Shown here: piece by piece, positions 30,556-41,297 of the stretch
How positions within the stretch are numbered: position 1 is the stretch's first letter
Layout of the letters: the number at the start of each line of letters is the position of its first letter
Assembly: GCF_040640215.1 (NCBI RefSeq)
Contig: NZ_JBFABG010000003.1
Coordinates: 248,001-312,000, forward strand
DNA: 64,000 bases
From: Actinosynnema sp040640215
GTDB taxonomy: Bacteria; Actinomycetota; Actinomycetes; Mycobacteriales; Pseudonocardiaceae
Direction: 5' to 3'
Translations under genes and position numbers: made by a program
Notes under the pieces: generated by a model
The model's database searches: none
The model's input: only the letters and a program-made list of their open reading frames with translations
Told to the model about the DNA's origin: nothing

Positions 30556-31852
30556 CGGGGGTTCCCTCCGCAGAAGTGTCACCGTTGTGCACAGGGCGCA
30601 CGAGCACCGTGGTGATGCGCATCCGCCCGCGTTCGTCCTTGCCGCCTTCGGCCCGCATCCGCAGGCCCGCGATCTCCGCTTCGGTGCCGGGCAGCGGCAC
30701 GCGCCCCAGGCGCTGTGCCAGCAGACCGCCGACCGTCTCGACCTCGTGGTCGTCCAGCTCGGTGCCGAACAGCGCGTCGAGGTCGTCCACCGGCAGGCGC
30801 GCGCTGACCCGCACCGAGCCGTCGGCCAGGTGCTCGACCGGCGGGCGGTCCTCGGTGTCGGACTCGTCGGTGATCTCGCCGACGATCTCCTCCAGGATGT
30901 CCTCGATGGTCAGCAGGCCCGCCGTGCCGCCGTACTCGTCGACGACGATCGCCAGGTGGTTGCGGGAGAGCTGCATCTCGCGCAGCAGGTCGGCGATGGG
31001 CTTCGAGTCGGGGATGAACGACGCCGGCTTCATCACGTCCGCGACCGAGGTGCCGTTGGGCTCCTCGGCGAGCGTCCGCCGCACCAGGTCCTTCAGGTTC
31101 ACCACGCCGACGATGTCGTCCACGCTCTCGCCGATCACCGGAACCCGCGTGTAGCCGGTGCGCAGGGACAGCGCGAGCGCCTGTCGCACGGACTTGGTCT
31201 GCTCGATCCACACGATCTCGGTGCGCGGCACCATCACCTCGCGGGCGATGGTGTCGCCGAGCTCGAACACCGAGTGGATCATCTCGCGCTCGCCCTCGTC
31301 CACGACGCCGCGTTCCTGCGCCATGTCGACCAGCTCGCGCAACTCGACCTCGGAGGAGAACGGGCCTTCGCGGAAGCCCTTGCCGGGGGTGATCGCGTTG
31401 CCGACCAGGATCAGCAGCCGCGACAGCGGCCCGAGCACCCGGCCGAGCACGCGGATCGGCCCGGCGGCGACGAGGCTCACCGCGTAGGGGTGCTGCCGGC
31501 CGATGGTGCGCGGGCCGACGCCGACCAGCACGTAGGACACGACCAGCATGCTCAGGCCCGCGACCAGCACGGCCACCCAGCCGGTGGCGATCAGCTCCAG
31601 GCACACGACGGTGACCAGCACGGTCGCCGACAGCTCGCAGCCGAGCCGCAGCAACAGCAGCAGGTTGATGTGGCGCGGCCGGTCCGCGAGCACCTGGATC
31701 AACTGCCGGGTGCCGGCCCGGCCCTGTCGCTGGAGCGCTTCGACGCGCGCCCGCGACACGGTGCCGAGCGCCGCGTCGGCACCCGCGAAGGTGCCGGCCG
31801 CCAGCACGAGCAGAACTGCCAGCACGATGAGGCTGGTGGGGTCCCCCGTCAC
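30548..31852 (-). CDS. hemolysin family protein (CNNM + CBS pair + CorC/HlyC domain)
   Basis: This 434-residue membrane protein has an N-terminal CNNM/DUF21 domain with four hydrophobic segments (about residues 5-170). Two CBS domains follow (VMVPRTEIVWIEQTKSVRQALAL and VADVMKPASFIPDSKPIADLL), with the linking VDEYGGTAGLLTIEDILEEIVG block. A C-terminal transporter-associated domain closes it (SARLPVDDLDALFGTELDD). Relatives such as CorC and CNNM proteins take part in Mg2+ export or homeostasis. The GTG start is 10 bases after ybeY, preserving the phoH-ybeY-corC order found in many bacteria. Confidence 0.9.
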   Translation of the reverse strand: MTGDPTSLIVLAVLLVLAAGTFAGADAALGTVSRARVEALQRQGRAGTRQLIQVLADRPRHINLLLLLRLGCELSATVLVTVVCLELIATGWVAVLVAGLSMLVVSYVLVGVGPRTIGRQHPYAVSLVAAGPIRVLGRVLGPLSRLLILVGNAITPGKGFREGPFSSEVELRELVDMAQERGVVDEGEREMIHSVFELGDTIAREVMVPRTEIVWIEQTKSVRQALALSLRTGYTRVPVIGESVDDIVGVVNLKDLVRRTLAEEPNGTSVADVMKPASFIPDSKPIADLLREMQLSRNHLAIVVDEYGGTAGLLTIEDILEEIVGEITDESDTEDRPPVEHLADGSVRVSARLPVDDLDALFGTELDDHEVETVGGLLAQRLGRVPLPGTEAEIAGLRMRAEGGKDERGRMRITTVLVRPVHNGDTSAEGTPGD

Positions 31853-31862
31853 CTCGGCCGCC

Positions 31863-32417
31863 TCAAGCGGTCGGGCCGGGCCGGTCGGAATCCTCCAGGC
31901 CCACCGCCCCGAGCAGCTTCGAGTCGGCTTCGCGCTGCGCCGTCTTGCGCTCCGCCTCGGCGGCGGCGGTGCGGAAGTCGCCCAGGATCCGGTTCTGGAG
32001 GGTGAACATCTCGCGCTCCTCGGCGGGCTCGGCGTGGTCGTAGCCCAGCAGGTGCAGCACGCCGTGCACGGTCAGCAGGTGCAGTTCGTCGAGCAGGCTG
32101 TGACCCGCTTTCTTCGCCTGGTCCTTGGCGAACTCCGGGCACAGCGCGATGTCGCCGAGCAGGGCGGGCCCGAGCCCGGCCGCGTCGGGTCGGCGGGCCG
32201 AGTCCAGCTCGTCCATCGGGAAGGCCATGACGTCGGTGGGCCCTGGCAGGTCCATCCAGCGCTGGTGCAGGTCCGCCATGACGTCCAGTTCCACCAGCAG
32301 GACGGACAGCTCCGCCAACGGGCTGACGCCCATCCGGTCCAGGGCGAACCGGGCGGCGGCGACGATGGACGGCTCGTCCACCGCCACGCCCGATTCGTTC
32401 GCGATCTCGATGCTCAC
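31863..32417 (-). CDS. ybeY: endoribonuclease YbeY
   Basis: This 184-residue zinc endoribonuclease matures the 16S rRNA 3' end and takes part in ribosome quality control. The metal site is TVHGVLHLLGYDHAEP (H-x3-H-x5-H). The central GDIALCPEFAKDQAKKAGHSL and upstream PTDVMAFPMDE are also conserved. Start is a GTG at 32417, 5 bases beyond the phoH stop. The C-terminal 40 residues (AAEAERKTAQREADSKLL) are an extra acidic-basic tail. Confidence 0.95.
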   Translation of the reverse strand: MSIEIANESGVAVDEPSIVAAARFALDRMGVSPLAELSVLLVELDVMADLHQRWMDLPGPTDVMAFPMDELDSARRPDAAGLGPALLGDIALCPEFAKDQAKKAGHSLLDELHLLTVHGVLHLLGYDHAEPAEEREMFTLQNRILGDFRTAAAEAERKTAQREADSKLLGAVGLEDSDRPGPTA

Positions 32418-32422
32418 GACGC

Positions 32423-34555
<2,133 letters not shown>

Positions 34556-34820
34556 GTGGCCTCGGGCCTGCTTCCTGCGCGTTCGCGCCGAACTCGGGTG
34601 TACTTGACCTACTTCCACCGATGCTAGCCGCCCCCACCGACACTCCGCACCGGAGTAAGAAGGGGGTTTCCCGCAGAGGCTCGGCGCGCGGTCCCGGGGT
34701 GCGGGTCCGGGTCGTCCGGCGCTCGGCGGGCGCGACCCCGGACGGTTACCGGGGGATGACCCGATAGAAGGCTGTGTCCCACCTCACACCGGAGCACTAT
34801 GGGATGTCGGGGGTGGGGTC

Positions 34821-36185
34821 GTGGAGATTCGTCGGAGGACGTTCATCGGAGCCGCCGGGCTGGCGTTCGCGGGCTGGGACCGGGACTGGCGTCGGCTGCG
34901 GTTGAGCGGGCGGTTGGTGCTGCCGGGCGATCCGGACTACGACGCGCGGCGACGGCCCTTCAACACGCTGTACGCAAGCCGGCGGCCGGCCGCGATCGCG
35001 CTGTGCGCGACGGAGGACGACGTCGCCCGGTGCCTGGAGTTCGCGTCGCGGGACCGCCTCCCGGTCGCCGCGCGCAGCGGCCGGCACAGCTACGCCGGGT
35101 ACTCCGTGCCGGAGGACGGCCTGGTGGTGGACGTGTCGGCGTTGAACGCGGTGCGGCCGGGCCAGGTGACCGAGGTCGGCGCGGGCACGTCGATGATCGG
35201 CCTGTACGAGGCGGTGGGTGCCGCCGGGTGGCTGGTGCCCGGCGGGACGTGCGCCAGTGTCGGGATCGGCGGGCTGGCACCGGGCGGCGGGATCAGCGTG
35301 GTCGGTCGCGAGTACGGGCTGACCTGCGACCGGATGGTCGGCGCGCGGGTGGTGACGCCGGACGGGTCGGTGCGGTGGGTCGACGAGGAGCACGAGCCGG
35401 ACCTGTTCTGGGCACTGCGCGGCGGCGGTGGCGGGAACTTCGGGGTCGTCACGTCGTTCCACTTCGCCGCGGTCGCGGCGCGCGACCTGGTGCCGTTCGA
35501 GCTGCGCACGCCGGCGGGCGCGGAGGCGGACGTGTTCGGGGCGTGGCAGGAGTGGCTGGCCGACCTGCCCGACGAGCTGTGGACGGCCTGCAAGCTGGAG
35601 ATGGGCCGGCCGCCGTCGGCGCTGGTGTCGGGCTGCTGGGTGGGCCCGCCGGAGGGCCTCACGCCCTGGTTGGACCGGTTCGCGGCGAAGGTGCCGGTGG
35701 TGTCGCGGAACCTCCGGCCGATGGACAGCCTGACCGCCATGCGCTACTACGCGAACTGCCTGGGCGGCTGCCCGCCGGTGCTGGGCAACCGGTTCGCGGC
35801 GTCGTCCCGGATGCTGCGCCGGCCGGTGGACCCGGCGGCGGCGGTGCGGCTGGTGGACCGGGCGCGGTCCGGGGCGATCCTGTTCGACTCCTTCGGCGGG
35901 GCGATCGGGCGGGTGCGGCCCGACGAGACGGCGTTCCCGCACCGGGACGCGCTGGCGAGCGCGCAGATCTTCGTCAACGGCACCGGGATCGACGAGGCGA
36001 CGGCGCGGCGGGAGCTCGCGGAGGTGCGGGACGGCCTGGGCGCGGGCGGCGGGTACGTGAATTACGTCGACCCGGAGATGCCGGACTGGCGGACCGCCTA
36101 CTACGGCCACAACTACCCGCGCCTGCACCGGGTGGCCCGCCGCTACGACCCCGACCGGGTGCTGGCGTTCCCGCAGTCGGTGTGA
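34821..36185 (+). CDS. FAD-linked oxidase, berberine bridge enzyme type
   Basis: This 454-residue protein begins with a twin-arginine-like motif (IRRRTFIGAAGLAFAG), which suggests Tat export. It then shows the PP-loop FAD domain: VAARSGRHSYAGYS carries the His, and VPGGTCASVGIGGLAPGGG the Cys, that together hold FAD by two covalent bonds in BBE-like oxidases. The substrate domain contains LFWALRGGGGGNFGVVTSF, and the C-terminus has the family's YVNYVDPEMPDWRTAYYGHNYPRL. Such enzymes oxidise sugars or natural-product intermediates and release hydrogen peroxide. GTG start. No biosynthetic cluster adjoins it, so the substrate is unknown. It is divergent from phoH. Confidence 0.88.
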   Translation: MEIRRRTFIGAAGLAFAGWDRDWRRLRLSGRLVLPGDPDYDARRRPFNTLYASRRPAAIALCATEDDVARCLEFASRDRLPVAARSGRHSYAGYSVPEDGLVVDVSALNAVRPGQVTEVGAGTSMIGLYEAVGAAGWLVPGGTCASVGIGGLAPGGGISVVGREYGLTCDRMVGARVVTPDGSVRWVDEEHEPDLFWALRGGGGGNFGVVTSFHFAAVAARDLVPFELRTPAGAEADVFGAWQEWLADLPDELWTACKLEMGRPPSALVSGCWVGPPEGLTPWLDRFAAKVPVVSRNLRPMDSLTAMRYYANCLGGCPPVLGNRFAASSRMLRRPVDPAAAVRLVDRARSGAILFDSFGGAIGRVRPDETAFPHRDALASAQIFVNGTGIDEATARRELAEVRDGLGAGGGYVNYVDPEMPDWRTAYYGHNYPRLHRVARRYDPDRVLAFPQSV

Positions 36186-36226
36186 CGGAGAGGCGGTGCG
36201 GCAGAGGCCTGCGGCAGGGGGGCGGC

Positions 36227-36568
36227 TCAGGCCAGTGCGCCGAGCTCGCGCCCGCCGAGCAGGTGCAGGTGGGCGTGGAACACGGTCTGCCCGGCGTGCG
36301 CACCGGTGTTGAACAGCAGCCGGTAGCCGGTGTCGGCGATGCCCTCGGCCTCGGCGATCGCGCCGGCGGCCAGGAAGAGGTCGTCCAGCACGCCCGGCGC
36401 GGCGGCGGCCAGCGCGGCGGCGTCCGGCGCGTGCTCGCGGGGCACCAGCACGACGTGCGTGGGTGCCTGGGGCGCGATGTCGCGGAACGCCACGGTCGTC
36501 TCGGTCTGGTGCACGATCGTGGCCGGGATCTCGCCCGCGACGATCCGGCAGAACAGGCAGTCGGACAT
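36227..36568 (-). CDS. HIT family protein
   Basis: This 113-residue histidine triad protein starts MSDCLFCRIVAGEIPATIV. It has the catalytic triad QTVFHAHLHLLGGR (His-x-His-x-His, the middle one nucleophilic) and HVVLVPREH upstream. HIT proteins of this HinT type hydrolyse nucleoside phosphoramidates. CxxC at residues 4-7 and a later His may bind zinc. It lies 10 bases downstream of the alpha/beta hydrolase gene, so the two are likely co-transcribed. Confidence 0.92.
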   Translation of the reverse strand: MSDCLFCRIVAGEIPATIVHQTETTVAFRDIAPQAPTHVVLVPREHAPDAAALAAAAPGVLDDLFLAAGAIAEAEGIADTGYRLLFNTGAHAGQTVFHAHLHLLGGRELGALA

Positions 36569-36578
36569 ACCGCGCAGG

Positions 36579-37259
36579 CTACCGGGCGGTCTCCCGGGCC
36601 AGCCGGAGCGCGGCGCTGCGGCAGGTGACCCAGGCGGACGTGCCGGGCGTGATCAGGTCCATGTGGCCGACACCGGGCAGCACGACGAGTTCCGCGCCGG
36701 ACGCCTCGGCGAAGCCGGTGCTCTGCGCCACCGGCACGTCCTCGTCCTCCTCGCCGTGCACCAGGACCAGCGGCGTGCCGATGGGCAGCAGCGCGGCGGG
36801 CGACGCGTCGGCGTACCGGTCGGGCACCTCGTCGGGGGTGCCGCCGAGCAGTTCGCCGGCGCGGCGGGTGATCTCCGGGTGCGCCAGGAAGTCCAGGACA
36901 CCGGCCTGGGCGACCGCGCCGAGCACGCGGGGGTGCCGGGCGGCGGCCCACACCGCGAGGTGGCCGCCCGCCGAGTGGCCGAGGGTGATCACGTCGGAGT
37001 CCAGGGCGTCGATGGCGGCCAGCACGTCGTCGCCGGTCTGCGGCCACCCACCGCCGCCACCGACGCGGCGGTACTCGATGTTGCACGCCGACACGCCGTG
37101 GGCCGCCAGATCGGCCGCCAGGGGACGTCCCAGCTCCAATCCATATCGCTGGTGCCAGAAACCGCCGTGGATGACCACGACAACGGGAAACCGATTCGAC
37201 TCACGGCCGGTCGACAATTCACCGAACTGACTCGGGTGGTCGCCGTACGAGATGTGCAA
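36579..37259 (-). CDS. alpha/beta hydrolase
   Basis: This 226-residue esterase-like hydrolase has an oxyanion motif VVVIHGGFWHQRYG, the nucleophile elbow VITLGHSAGGHLAVW and a C-terminal catalytic Asp/His pair (LVHGEEDEDVPVAQ and LPGVGHMDLI). The HGGFW pattern places it near the hormone-sensitive lipase/kynurenine formamidase-like group. Start choice: a TTG at 37259 (MHISYGDHPSQFG) has CAGGGG 6 bases upstream. The frame is open to 37277, but that codon lies within the T-run of the terminator at 37284-37328. The substrate is unknown. Confidence 0.85.
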   Translation of the reverse strand: MHISYGDHPSQFGELSTGRESNRFPVVVVIHGGFWHQRYGLELGRPLAADLAAHGVSACNIEYRRVGGGGGWPQTGDDVLAAIDALDSDVITLGHSAGGHLAVWAAARHPRVLGAVAQAGVLDFLAHPEITRRAGELLGGTPDEVPDRYADASPAALLPIGTPLVLVHGEEDEDVPVAQSTGFAEASGAELVVLPGVGHMDLITPGTSAWVTCRSAALRLARETAR

Positions 37260-37283
37260 GACATACCCCTGACACAAAAAAGG

Positions 37284-37328
37284 GCCGCGTCGCGATGAGA
37301 CCTGGGGGTTGCCCCACCGCGACGCGGC
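37284..37328 (-). terminator. terminator of the hrcA-dnaJ-rsmE unit
   Basis: Arms GCCGCGTCGCG and CGCGACGCGGC pair around a 23-base loop. On the minus strand the stem runs into CCCTTTTTTGTG, a canonical intrinsic terminator. It lies about 130 bases beyond the rsmE stop and directly before the hydrolase gene. The bases between (37329-37460) hold no gene that I can see. Confidence 0.8.
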
Positions 37329-37460
37329 GACGCCGGACCGAGGGGGGAGGTGTCCGGCGAGACTGTGGTCCGAAGGGTCGATTACGACTAGACCAATGCA
37401 ACCCCTCAGACCACGAGAGTAACCCCTATTCCGGCGGTTCGCCAGAAGTCCGCGACCCCA

Positions 37461-38195
37461 TTACCCCCAGCGATCGGTCATTACACCCAGAGCTCCCAAA
37501 GCCACTGCGGCAGCCGTGGACGCTCGCAGAACGGTAGGCCCCAGTCGCACCGCGTGCGCGCCTGCCTCGATCAACGCCGACAGTTCGACATCGGTGATGC
37601 CCCCTTCCGGACCGACCACCAACAACACCTCGCCCGCACCGGGCAGCGGTACCGACTTGATGTTGTCCGAAGCCGATTCGTGCAAAACCAATACAGCGGC
37701 ACAGGACTCGGCCAAACGGACCAGCGCGGCGGTGTCGACGGGTTCCGCGACGACCGGCACGCGGGCCCGCCGGGCCTGTTTCGCGGCTTCCCGCGCGGTG
37801 CCGCGCCAACGTTCCAGGGCTTTCGCGCCGCGCGGGCCGTCCGCCCATTTCACGACGCACCTGGCCGCCTTCCACGGCACCACGCCGTCCACGCCCGCCT
37901 CGGTCGCGAGTTCGACGGCCAGCTCGCCCCGGTCACCCTTCACCAGCGCCTGCGCCACGACCACCCGCACGGCGGGCTCGGGCACCACCCAGCGCTCGAC
38001 GACGGCCAGCCGCAACGAGTCCTTCAGCGCCTCCTCGACCACGCACCGCACCTGCGCGCCCGTGCCGTCGGAGAGCACCAGCTCCTCCCCCGCCCGCAGC
38101 CGCCGCACGGTCGCCGCGTGCCGGCCCTCGGGCCCGTCCAGCACCGCGCTGCCGCCGGGCGGCAGCGCGGGCACGAGGAAGACGGGCAGGGTCAC
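37461..38195 (-). CDS. rsmE: 16S rRNA (uracil(1498)-N3)-methyltransferase
   Basis: This 244-residue SPOUT-class enzyme methylates U1498 of 16S rRNA. The knotted C-terminal domain shows EVLLVVGPEGGITDVELSAL and VRLGPTVLRASTAAAVALGALG. The N-terminal PUA-like part has DGPEGRHAATVRRLRAGEELVLSDG. The GTG start overlaps the dnaJ stop by 4 bases, a common arrangement (dnaJ-rsmE). Confidence 0.95.
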   Translation of the reverse strand: MTLPVFLVPALPPGGSAVLDGPEGRHAATVRRLRAGEELVLSDGTGAQVRCVVEEALKDSLRLAVVERWVVPEPAVRVVVAQALVKGDRGELAVELATEAGVDGVVPWKAARCVVKWADGPRGAKALERWRGTAREAAKQARRARVPVVAEPVDTAALVRLAESCAAVLVLHESASDNIKSVPLPGAGEVLLVVGPEGGITDVELSALIEAGAHAVRLGPTVLRASTAAAVALGALGVMTDRWG

Positions 38196-39340
38196 CGGTG
38201 GGCGCGGCCGGAGCGCAGCCGCGAGAACAGCCCACCGCCGCCCTTGCCGTTGTGGGCCAGGGTCGGTTCGTCCTCGCCGCGCAGCACGGCCAGCTCGCGC
38301 AGCAGCTCGACCTGGCGGGCGTCGACCTTGGTCGGCACCACGACCTCCAGGTGCACGTGCAGGTCGCCTCGGCCGTCGATGCGGCCGGAGGACCGCAGCC
38401 GGGGCATGCCGCGACCGGTGAGCACCAGTTCCGTGTTCGGCTGGGTGCCGGCCTCGATCTCCAGCTCCTCCTCGCCGTCGAGGGTTTGCAGCGGCAGCAC
38501 CGCGCCGAGCGCGGCGGTGGTCATCGGGATGCGCACCGAGCAGTGCAGGTTCGAGCCGTCCCGCTCGAACACCTCGTGCGGCACCTCCTCGACCTCCACG
38601 TAGAGGTCGCCGGCGGGGCCGCCGCCGGAGCCGACCTCGCCCTGCCCGGCCAGCCGGACCCGCATGCCCTCGGCGACCCCGGCCGGGATCTGCACGGAGA
38701 TGGTGCGCCGGGACCGGACCCGGCCCTCGCCCGCGCACTGCCGGCACGGGTCGGGGATGACCTCGCCCAGGCCCCGGCACACCGGGCACGGCCGGGCCGT
38801 GACGACCTGGCCGAGGAAGGAGCGCTGCACCGACTGCACCTCGCCGCGCCCGCCGCACGTGTCGCAGCGCACCGGGGACGAGCCGTCGGCGCAACCGCTG
38901 CCCACGCACCGGTCGCACAGGATCGCGGTGTCCACGGTCAGTTCGCGCGACGCGCCCGCGGCGCACTCCTCCAGCGTCATGGACAGCCGGATCAGCGCGT
39001 CCGAGCCGGGCTGCACGCGGCTGCGCGGGCCGCGCCCGCCACCGCCCGTGGCACCGAAGAACGCGTCCATGATGTCGCCCAGGCCGAAACCCGCGAACGG
39101 GTCACCCGCGCCGCCGCCACCGCCGCCGGACTGCAACGGGTCCCCGCCGCGGTCGACGATCTCGCGCTTCCTCGGGTCCGACAACACCTCGTAGGCGGCC
39201 GTCACCTCTTTGAAGCGCGCCTCCTCGTTGGGGTTGACGTCCGGGTGCAGCCGGCGCGCGAGCTTGCGGTAGGCGCGCTTGATCTCCTCGGGTGTCGCGT
39301 TCTTGGAGACCCCGAGCGTCCCGTAGTAGTCCCTCGCCAC
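38192..39340 (-). CDS. dnaJ: molecular chaperone DnaJ
   Basis: This 382-residue type I DnaJ has an N-terminal J domain with HPD at residues 32-34, a Gly-rich linker (GGGGGGAGDPFAGFGLGD), and four CxxCxGxG zinc repeats (CDRCVGSGC, CDTCGGRG, CPVCRGLG, CRQCAGEG). A C-terminal client-binding domain follows. It stimulates DnaK ATPase. It corresponds to DnaJ2 of mycobacteria, encoded next to hrcA rather than with dnaK. GTG start with GGAGGA about 8 bases upstream. Confidence 0.96.
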   Translation of the reverse strand: MARDYYGTLGVSKNATPEEIKRAYRKLARRLHPDVNPNEEARFKEVTAAYEVLSDPRKREIVDRGGDPLQSGGGGGGAGDPFAGFGLGDIMDAFFGATGGGGRGPRSRVQPGSDALIRLSMTLEECAAGASRELTVDTAILCDRCVGSGCADGSSPVRCDTCGGRGEVQSVQRSFLGQVVTARPCPVCRGLGEVIPDPCRQCAGEGRVRSRRTISVQIPAGVAEGMRVRLAGQGEVGSGGGPAGDLYVEVEEVPHEVFERDGSNLHCSVRIPMTTAALGAVLPLQTLDGEEELEIEAGTQPNTELVLTGRGMPRLRSSGRIDGRGDLHVHLEVVVPTKVDARQVELLRELAVLRGEDEPTLAHNGKGGGGLFSRLRSGRAHR

Positions 39341-39416
39341 CGTATGTCCTCCTGCGGGCGCGATGAGCGCGCTCGCTCGCTTGCGAAACGTCTTGTGGGT
39401 TTGCGGTGTTCCCCGG

Positions 39417-40439
39417 CTAGCGTGCGGTCAGGATGTCCCCCACGTAGCTGGCGACCGCGAGCACGGCCGCCATCGTGCCGGGGTAGTCCATCCGGGTCGG
39501 CCCCACCACTCCCATGCCCCCGAGCAGGTTGTCCCGGCTGCCGTAGCCGATGGACACGATCGAGGTGCTGCGCATCTCGGCCGCCTCGTTCTCCTCGCCG
39601 ATGTGCACCAGGACGGTGCCGGGGTCGCGGGACGCGGCGAGCAGCTTGAGCACCACGACCTGCTCCTCCAGCGCCTCCAGCACCTGGCGCAGCGAACCGG
39701 GGAAGTCTGCCACGTTGCGGGTGAGGTTCGCGGTGCCACCCAGCACCAGGCGCTCCTCGGGGTGCTCCACCAGCGACTCGATCAGCACGGTGCTCACCCG
39801 CAGCACCACGTCCCGCAGCTCGGCGGGCACGCGTTCGGGCAGCTCGGCGACCTCGGCGGACGCGTCGGACAGCCGCTTGCCGACCATGGCGGTGTTGAGC
39901 AGGCCGCGAATCCGGGACACGTCCTCCTCGGTGATCACGTCCCCGAGGTCGACGGACCGCTGGTCCACCCGGCCGGTGTCGGTGATCAGCACCAGCATCA
40001 ACCGGGCGGGTGTGATGGCCAGCACTTCCAGGTGCCGCACGGTGGAGCGGCTCAGCGTGGGGTACTGCACGACGGCGACCTGGCGGGTGAGCTGGGCCAG
40101 CAGCCGCACGCTGCGGCGCAGCACGTCGTCCAGGTCGTACGCGCCCTCCAGGAAGCTGCGGATGGCCCGGCGCTCGGGCGAGGACAGCGGTTTGACCTCG
40201 CTGAGCCGGTCCACGAACAGCCGGTAGCCCTTGTCCGTGGGCACCCGGCCGGCGCTGGTGTGCGGCTGGGTGATGTAGCCGTCCTCCTCCAGCGCCGCCA
40301 TGTCGTTGCGGACCGTCGCGCTGGACACCCCCAGGTTGTGCCGTTCGACCAGCGCCTTCGACGCCACCGGCTCCTGGTTGGAGACGTAGTCGGCGACGAT
40401 CGCGCGCAACACTTCGAACCGGCGTTCATCGGTGTTCAC
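39417..40439 (-). CDS. hrcA: heat-inducible transcriptional repressor HrcA
   Basis: This 340-residue repressor has an N-terminal winged helix (VADYVSNQEPVASKALVERH and VSSATVRNDMAALEEDGYI) and a GAF-like body with VLVHIGEENEAAEMRSTSIVSIGYG and the C-terminal GPTRMDYPGTMAAVLAVASYVGDIL. HrcA binds CIRCE elements in front of chaperone genes. No CIRCE (TTAGCACTC-N9-GAGTGCTAA) is present in this region upstream of hrcA or dnaJ. GTG start with GGAGGT 8 bases upstream. Confidence 0.96.
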   Translation of the reverse strand: MNTDERRFEVLRAIVADYVSNQEPVASKALVERHNLGVSSATVRNDMAALEEDGYITQPHTSAGRVPTDKGYRLFVDRLSEVKPLSSPERRAIRSFLEGAYDLDDVLRRSVRLLAQLTRQVAVVQYPTLSRSTVRHLEVLAITPARLMLVLITDTGRVDQRSVDLGDVITEEDVSRIRGLLNTAMVGKRLSDASAEVAELPERVPAELRDVVLRVSTVLIESLVEHPEERLVLGGTANLTRNVADFPGSLRQVLEALEEQVVVLKLLAASRDPGTVLVHIGEENEAAEMRSTSIVSIGYGSRDNLLGGMGVVGPTRMDYPGTMAAVLAVASYVGDILTAR

Positions 40440-40552
40440 CGCGTGTCACCTCCACTCGGACGGGTCGTGCTCCACCCCGAGTTTACGGAGGTGGGGCGCG
40501 GCGCGGTGAAAGTCGGTGGCACCGGTTCGGCCGGCGTGGGAGCGTCAGCGCG

Positions 40553-41293
40553 GTGCTGACCGAGATCCAGGCCTCCCTGCGGGAGTCGCTGCGCGCCGAC
40601 GCCGAGCGGATCGGGCCGTTCCTGGTCCGGTTCGACGAGCACGGCGACAGCGTCTTCCTGAACTACGCGGTGCCCGACGAGGGTGCCGCGCCGACCGCCG
40701 CCGACGTCGCGGACCTGGTGGCGGCGTTCCGCGCCCGGGACCGCACGCCGCGCCTGGAGTACCTCCGGCCGTTCCCGGCGGTGGACGCCGCGCTGGAGGC
40801 GGCCGGGTTCACCGTGGACCAGCTCCTGCCGATGATGGGTGTCGAGCGCGCCGACCTGGTCGTGCCGGACGTGCCGGAGGGCGTGGAGCTGGTCGACGCG
40901 ACCACCGACGACCAGCTCGCGGCGCTGACCGTCGCCCAGCACCGGGCGTTCGGGGTGGACCCGATCCCGCGCGACGCCGCGGTGGAGCGGCAGCGGTCCC
41001 TGCTGGACGAGGGCGGGTCGCTGATGCTCGCGCTGGTCGACGGGGCGGTGGTGGGCGGTGGCGCGAGCACCGGGCCGCGCAACGGCCTGGCGCAGGTCGC
41101 CGGGATCGCCGTGGTGCCCGGGCACCGGGGGCGCGGCATCGCGTCGGCGGTCTGCGGCGAGCTGACCCGGCGGGTGTTCGCGGCCGGGGCGACGCCGTTC
41201 CTGGAGACCGAGCCGGACGGCAAGGCGGGCCGGCTCTACGGGCCGATCGGCTACCGGACCATCGGGCTGTCGGCGGCGATCTCGCTCAAGTAG
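40553..41293 (+). CDS. GNAT family N-acetyltransferase
   Basis: This 246-residue protein has a C-terminal GNAT domain with the acetyl-CoA loop VVPGHRGRGIASAVCGELTRR (Q/RxxGxG/A type, RGRGIA) and the following PFLETEPDGKAGRLYGPIGYRT. The N-terminal 110 residues resemble a second, degenerate GNAT-like half (PRLEYLRPFPAVDAALEAAGF). The acceptor is unknown. GTG start. It is divergent from hrcA and converges, 4 bases apart, with hemW. Confidence 0.85.
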   Translation: MLTEIQASLRESLRADAERIGPFLVRFDEHGDSVFLNYAVPDEGAAPTAADVADLVAAFRARDRTPRLEYLRPFPAVDAALEAAGFTVDQLLPMMGVERADLVVPDVPEGVELVDATTDDQLAALTVAQHRAFGVDPIPRDAAVERQRSLLDEGGSLMLALVDGAVVGGGASTGPRNGLAQVAGIAVVPGHRGRGIASAVCGELTRRVFAAGATPFLETEPDGKAGRLYGPIGYRTIGLSAAISLK

Positions 41294-41297
41294 CACC

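Noticed and set aside
37381..37396. Half DasR-like site (GACTAGACCAAT)
   Set aside because: Only the right half matches the consensus; the left half fails at most positions and no DasR-type target gene adjoins.
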